Shown: positions 62,197 through 64,000 of the stretch, piece after piece
How positions within the stretch are numbered: position 1 is the first letter of the stretch
How the letters are laid out: the number at the start of each line of letters is the position of its first letter
Origin: CAYSRJ01 sp964525675
GTDB lineage: Bacteria > Spirochaetota > B62-G9 > DRHN01
Assembly (NCBI GenBank): GCA_964525675.1
Contig: CAZGJW010000002.1
Coordinates: 1-64,000, forward strand
Reading direction: 5' to 3'
Length of the DNA stretch: 64,000 nt
Program-made: the position numbers and the translations under genes
Notes under the pieces: generated by a model
Database searches by the model: none
What the model was told of the DNA's origin: nothing
What the model saw: the letters and a program-made list of their open reading frames with translations, nothing else

Positions 62197-64000
62197 ATGA
62201 AACATTTCTTCTTTGCAATCGCACTCACCATTTCTTTGTTTCCCGGAGTCCTTTTCGGTCAGCAGGGCGGACAAGGACAGGAACCTGATTCAGTACCGCT
62301 GGAGGATAATCAATACAACAGGATATATCAACTGCTTAAAGGGTCTGACCTCGACGCCCTGCGAGATGCCTGCAGCGAAAGAGGATTGCCGGCTGACGGT
62401 GATGAGGCGGCGTTGAAGCGGAGACTCATGAATGATGAGATACGCAGGAGCCGAAGCACTTTTGAAACGAGATCAGCTGAGAGCGAGCCTGAAGCTATAA
62501 TTCTCAATAATGCCGATTTTATCCGCACCCGGAAAAACGAGGCGGGTGAGGAGATCATTGTTCTGAATGGAAATGTCGATGTCAATTACGGTGGAAGGCA
62601 TATACAGGCCGATGAGGTTCGAATCAATGTGGACAGGGAGATTGTGCGAGGAAGTGGTACTGTTCGCTTTGAAGAGGGAAAGAAGGTATACACCGGGGAC
62701 AGTTTTTACTACAATCAGAAAACGGATGAGGGCATTTTTTTCAGGGCAAAAACTTCTATTGAAGACTTCATATATACAGGCAGCATGATCGAGAGGATAC
62801 AGGGAACGGATAAGTTTGTTTCAGATGACCTGACTTTGACGACCTGTAATATACGCTACCCTCACTACAGAATTGAAGCAAAACGGCTTTTTTTTTATGA
62901 TTCAGAACGGGCGCTCGTAAAAAATGCTTCCCTCTACTTCGGACAGGACAATGTTCTCAACCTGCCCTACATGTACAGGAATTTGAAAGATCACGCATTC
63001 AAGTCATCCATCCAATTCAGGGATCGGTCGGGGCTTGTGCTCCAGAATACGTACACCCCGCTGAAAACAGATGAAAAAGAAATTGAGCTCAAGGGTGATT
63101 TCTATGAACGGCTCGGTGTATATGCAGGGGCCGATTACATTTCTTCGTACCCTCTGGGCGAAACCGAGCTCCGGTTTTCAGCAGCGCTTTCGAATGATGT
63201 ATATTACTACGATGAAGTCAAGGAGCACTGGAGCCCGCTCGGCCCTTCTGATGCCGAAGATTATTCGATCACCCGTTCCGGGCGCTATAATATTGGGCTG
63301 TATCAGAAGATTGTTATCGAGAAGGCCTATACCAACACAGCAGAGATCAGTTTCTCCCATATGACGGATCCGTACTATGAGTACGATTTCGAACGGAGAA
63401 GTCAGAGGTTCGACCTTTTCGATGTAATCGGGCAGGCAGAGTCGGATTTTCCGCGAAAGGGGTCGGGGTACACATGGTTTTTCAACGACACCTTCCAGTA
63501 CAACAGCCTCACACTTTCTCTTCAGAACAGTATCCGGTTCGAACCGCAGCGCAATACCGATGAGGATATCGTCTCTATGCCCGACTACTACGAGTACCGG
63601 CTGTACACAATCGCCGCTCCGCAGGTTTCAGTATACCATACAGCGGACATATTCACCGGGTCGGATTCGGCCCTGTTTTCAGACCTGACCTATACGGGTA
63701 CAACAAATTATGCGCATGTACTGTACTACGATGAGAATGAAAGAATCGAAAGCGAGGTGAACAAGGCAAATGCTGCCCTGGACCTTACGAGGGATTACAT
63801 TGTGGGAAATTATATCAGGATTACCCCTGAAGTCGAAGGGGGAGCGCAGGGACAGGCCCATGTAGACCCCACGTCGAGTGAAACGACGGACGACAGGCAG
63901 AACACATATGCCTACGGCCGTACTACCGACGAGTTTCAATTCGGGTCCGAGAATTTGTATGCCCTGTTCACCTACGATCTCAAGTACAAGTTCGCAGGAC
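62197..64000 (+). CDS. lptD: LptD/OstA-type outer-membrane protein, 5' part
   Basis: The frame is open from ATG 62197 to the window end (601 residues seen). A signal peptide (HFFFAIALTISLFPGVLFG) is followed by a stretch resembling a SAP-type helix-turn motif (LLKGSDLDALRDACSERGL), then an OstA/LptA-like beta-taco region (EEIIVLNGNVDVNYGGRHIQ, YTGDSFYYNQKTDEG) and the start of the barrel. LptD normally inserts lipopolysaccharide in the outer leaflet; whether this organism makes LPS is not shown. It was not recognised as a complete frame because the stop lies beyond the window. No clear ribosome binding site; TTAAGCG precedes the ATG. Confidence 0.8.
   Translation, partial: MKHFFFAIALTISLFPGVLFGQQGGQGQEPDSVPLEDNQYNRIYQLLKGSDLDALRDACSERGLPADGDEAALKRRLMNDEIRRSRSTFETRSAESEPEAIILNNADFIRTRKNEAGEEIIVLNGNVDVNYGGRHIQADEVRINVDREIVRGSGTVRFEEGKKVYTGDSFYYNQKTDEGIFFRAKTSIEDFIYTGSMIERIQGTDKFVSDDLTLTTCNIRYPHYRIEAKRLFFYDSERALVKNASLYFGQDNVLNLPYMYRNLKDHAFKSSIQFRDRSGLVLQNTYTPLKTDEKEIELKGDFYERLGVYAGADYISSYPLGETELRFSAALSNDVYYYDEVKEHWSPLGPSDAEDYSITRSGRYNIGLYQKIVIEKAYTNTAEISFSHMTDPYYEYDFERRSQRFDLFDVIGQAESDFPRKGSGYTWFFNDTFQYNSLTLSLQNSIRFEPQRNTDEDIVSMPDYYEYRLYTIAAPQVSVYHTADIFTGSDSALFSDLTYTGTTNYAHVLYYDENERIESEVNKANAALDLTRDYIVGNYIRITPEVEGGAQGQAHVDPTSSETTDDRQNTYAYGRTTDEFQFGSENLYALFTYDLKYKFAG

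Overview
The window most likely comes from a free-living or anaerobic spirochaete, held with moderate confidence. Pointers are the many sugar-type ABC importers, an EF-G/radical-SAM pair, a UDPGP-family uridylyltransferase, a DUF6588-type outer-membrane barrel, a LptD-type protein (so an outer membrane), split three-gene transhydrogenase, and strong AGGAGG ribosome binding sites with frequent GTG and TTG starts. No rRNA, tRNA or CRISPR array was found.

Layout. 1-1048 holds the end of an AT-rich sugar-isomerase-like gene and a decayed transposase on the minus strand. 1049-2673 is a pair of amidohydrolase-fold proteins, the first without the metal-binding histidines. 2751-3317 is a complete YefM/YoeB-type toxin-antitoxin operon with its own promoter and palindrome. 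3443-6656 is a gene graveyard: an RND transporter/metallophosphoesterase chimera, the 3' end of a trimethylamine methyltransferase (MttB)-like gene, and a DegT aminotransferase with a frameshift and a large internal deletion. An intact uroporphyrinogen-decarboxylase-like methyltransferase (6822-7949), a two-component system (8178-10233) and a dihydroorotate-dehydrogenase-like flavoprotein (10500-11513) follow.

11587-16601 is an Rbs-type sugar operon (promoter, 15-codon leader ORF, tandem operators, binding protein, attenuator-like hairpin, SDR dehydrogenase, ATPase, permease). 16677-17586 contains a broken copy of the flavoprotein gene, a BmpA-like pseudogene and an 18-bp tandem repeat. 17647-18933 is a DNA methyltransferase fused to a nuclease-fold (SNase-like) domain. 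19282-22171 is pntAA-pntAB-pntB. 22463-34222 is a polyol/glycerol locus: alcohol dehydrogenase, aldo/keto reductase, GntR regulator, an SDR gene split by a 156-bp insertion, and an importer with two permeases, a DUF2160 protein, a binding protein and two ATPases, then a convergent FGGY kinase. The two ATPases carry complementary defects that would leave one normal and one degenerate ATP site.

34526-64000 is mainly housekeeping: YhhQ-type transporter, outer-membrane protein, EF-G, radical SAM protein, amidohydrolase, cold-shock protein, TrpRS, ribosomal S21, MurD, UDPGP enzyme, RdgB, amino-acid permease with UspA tail, ferredoxin, a transcarboxylase-like gene set, a beta-CASP nuclease, a potassium channel, a DUF1638-hydantoinase fusion and the start of LptD.

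The most unusual structure is a family of four dispersed repeats of about 152-175 bp (10292, 25846, 42654, 59094). All are flanked by TA dinucleotides and share conserved hairpins, one with compensatory base changes; one copy interrupts the SDR gene so exactly that removing 156 bp restores the reading frame. Together with the pseudogenes and duplicated fragments this indicates a genome recently shaped by mobile elements and deletion.
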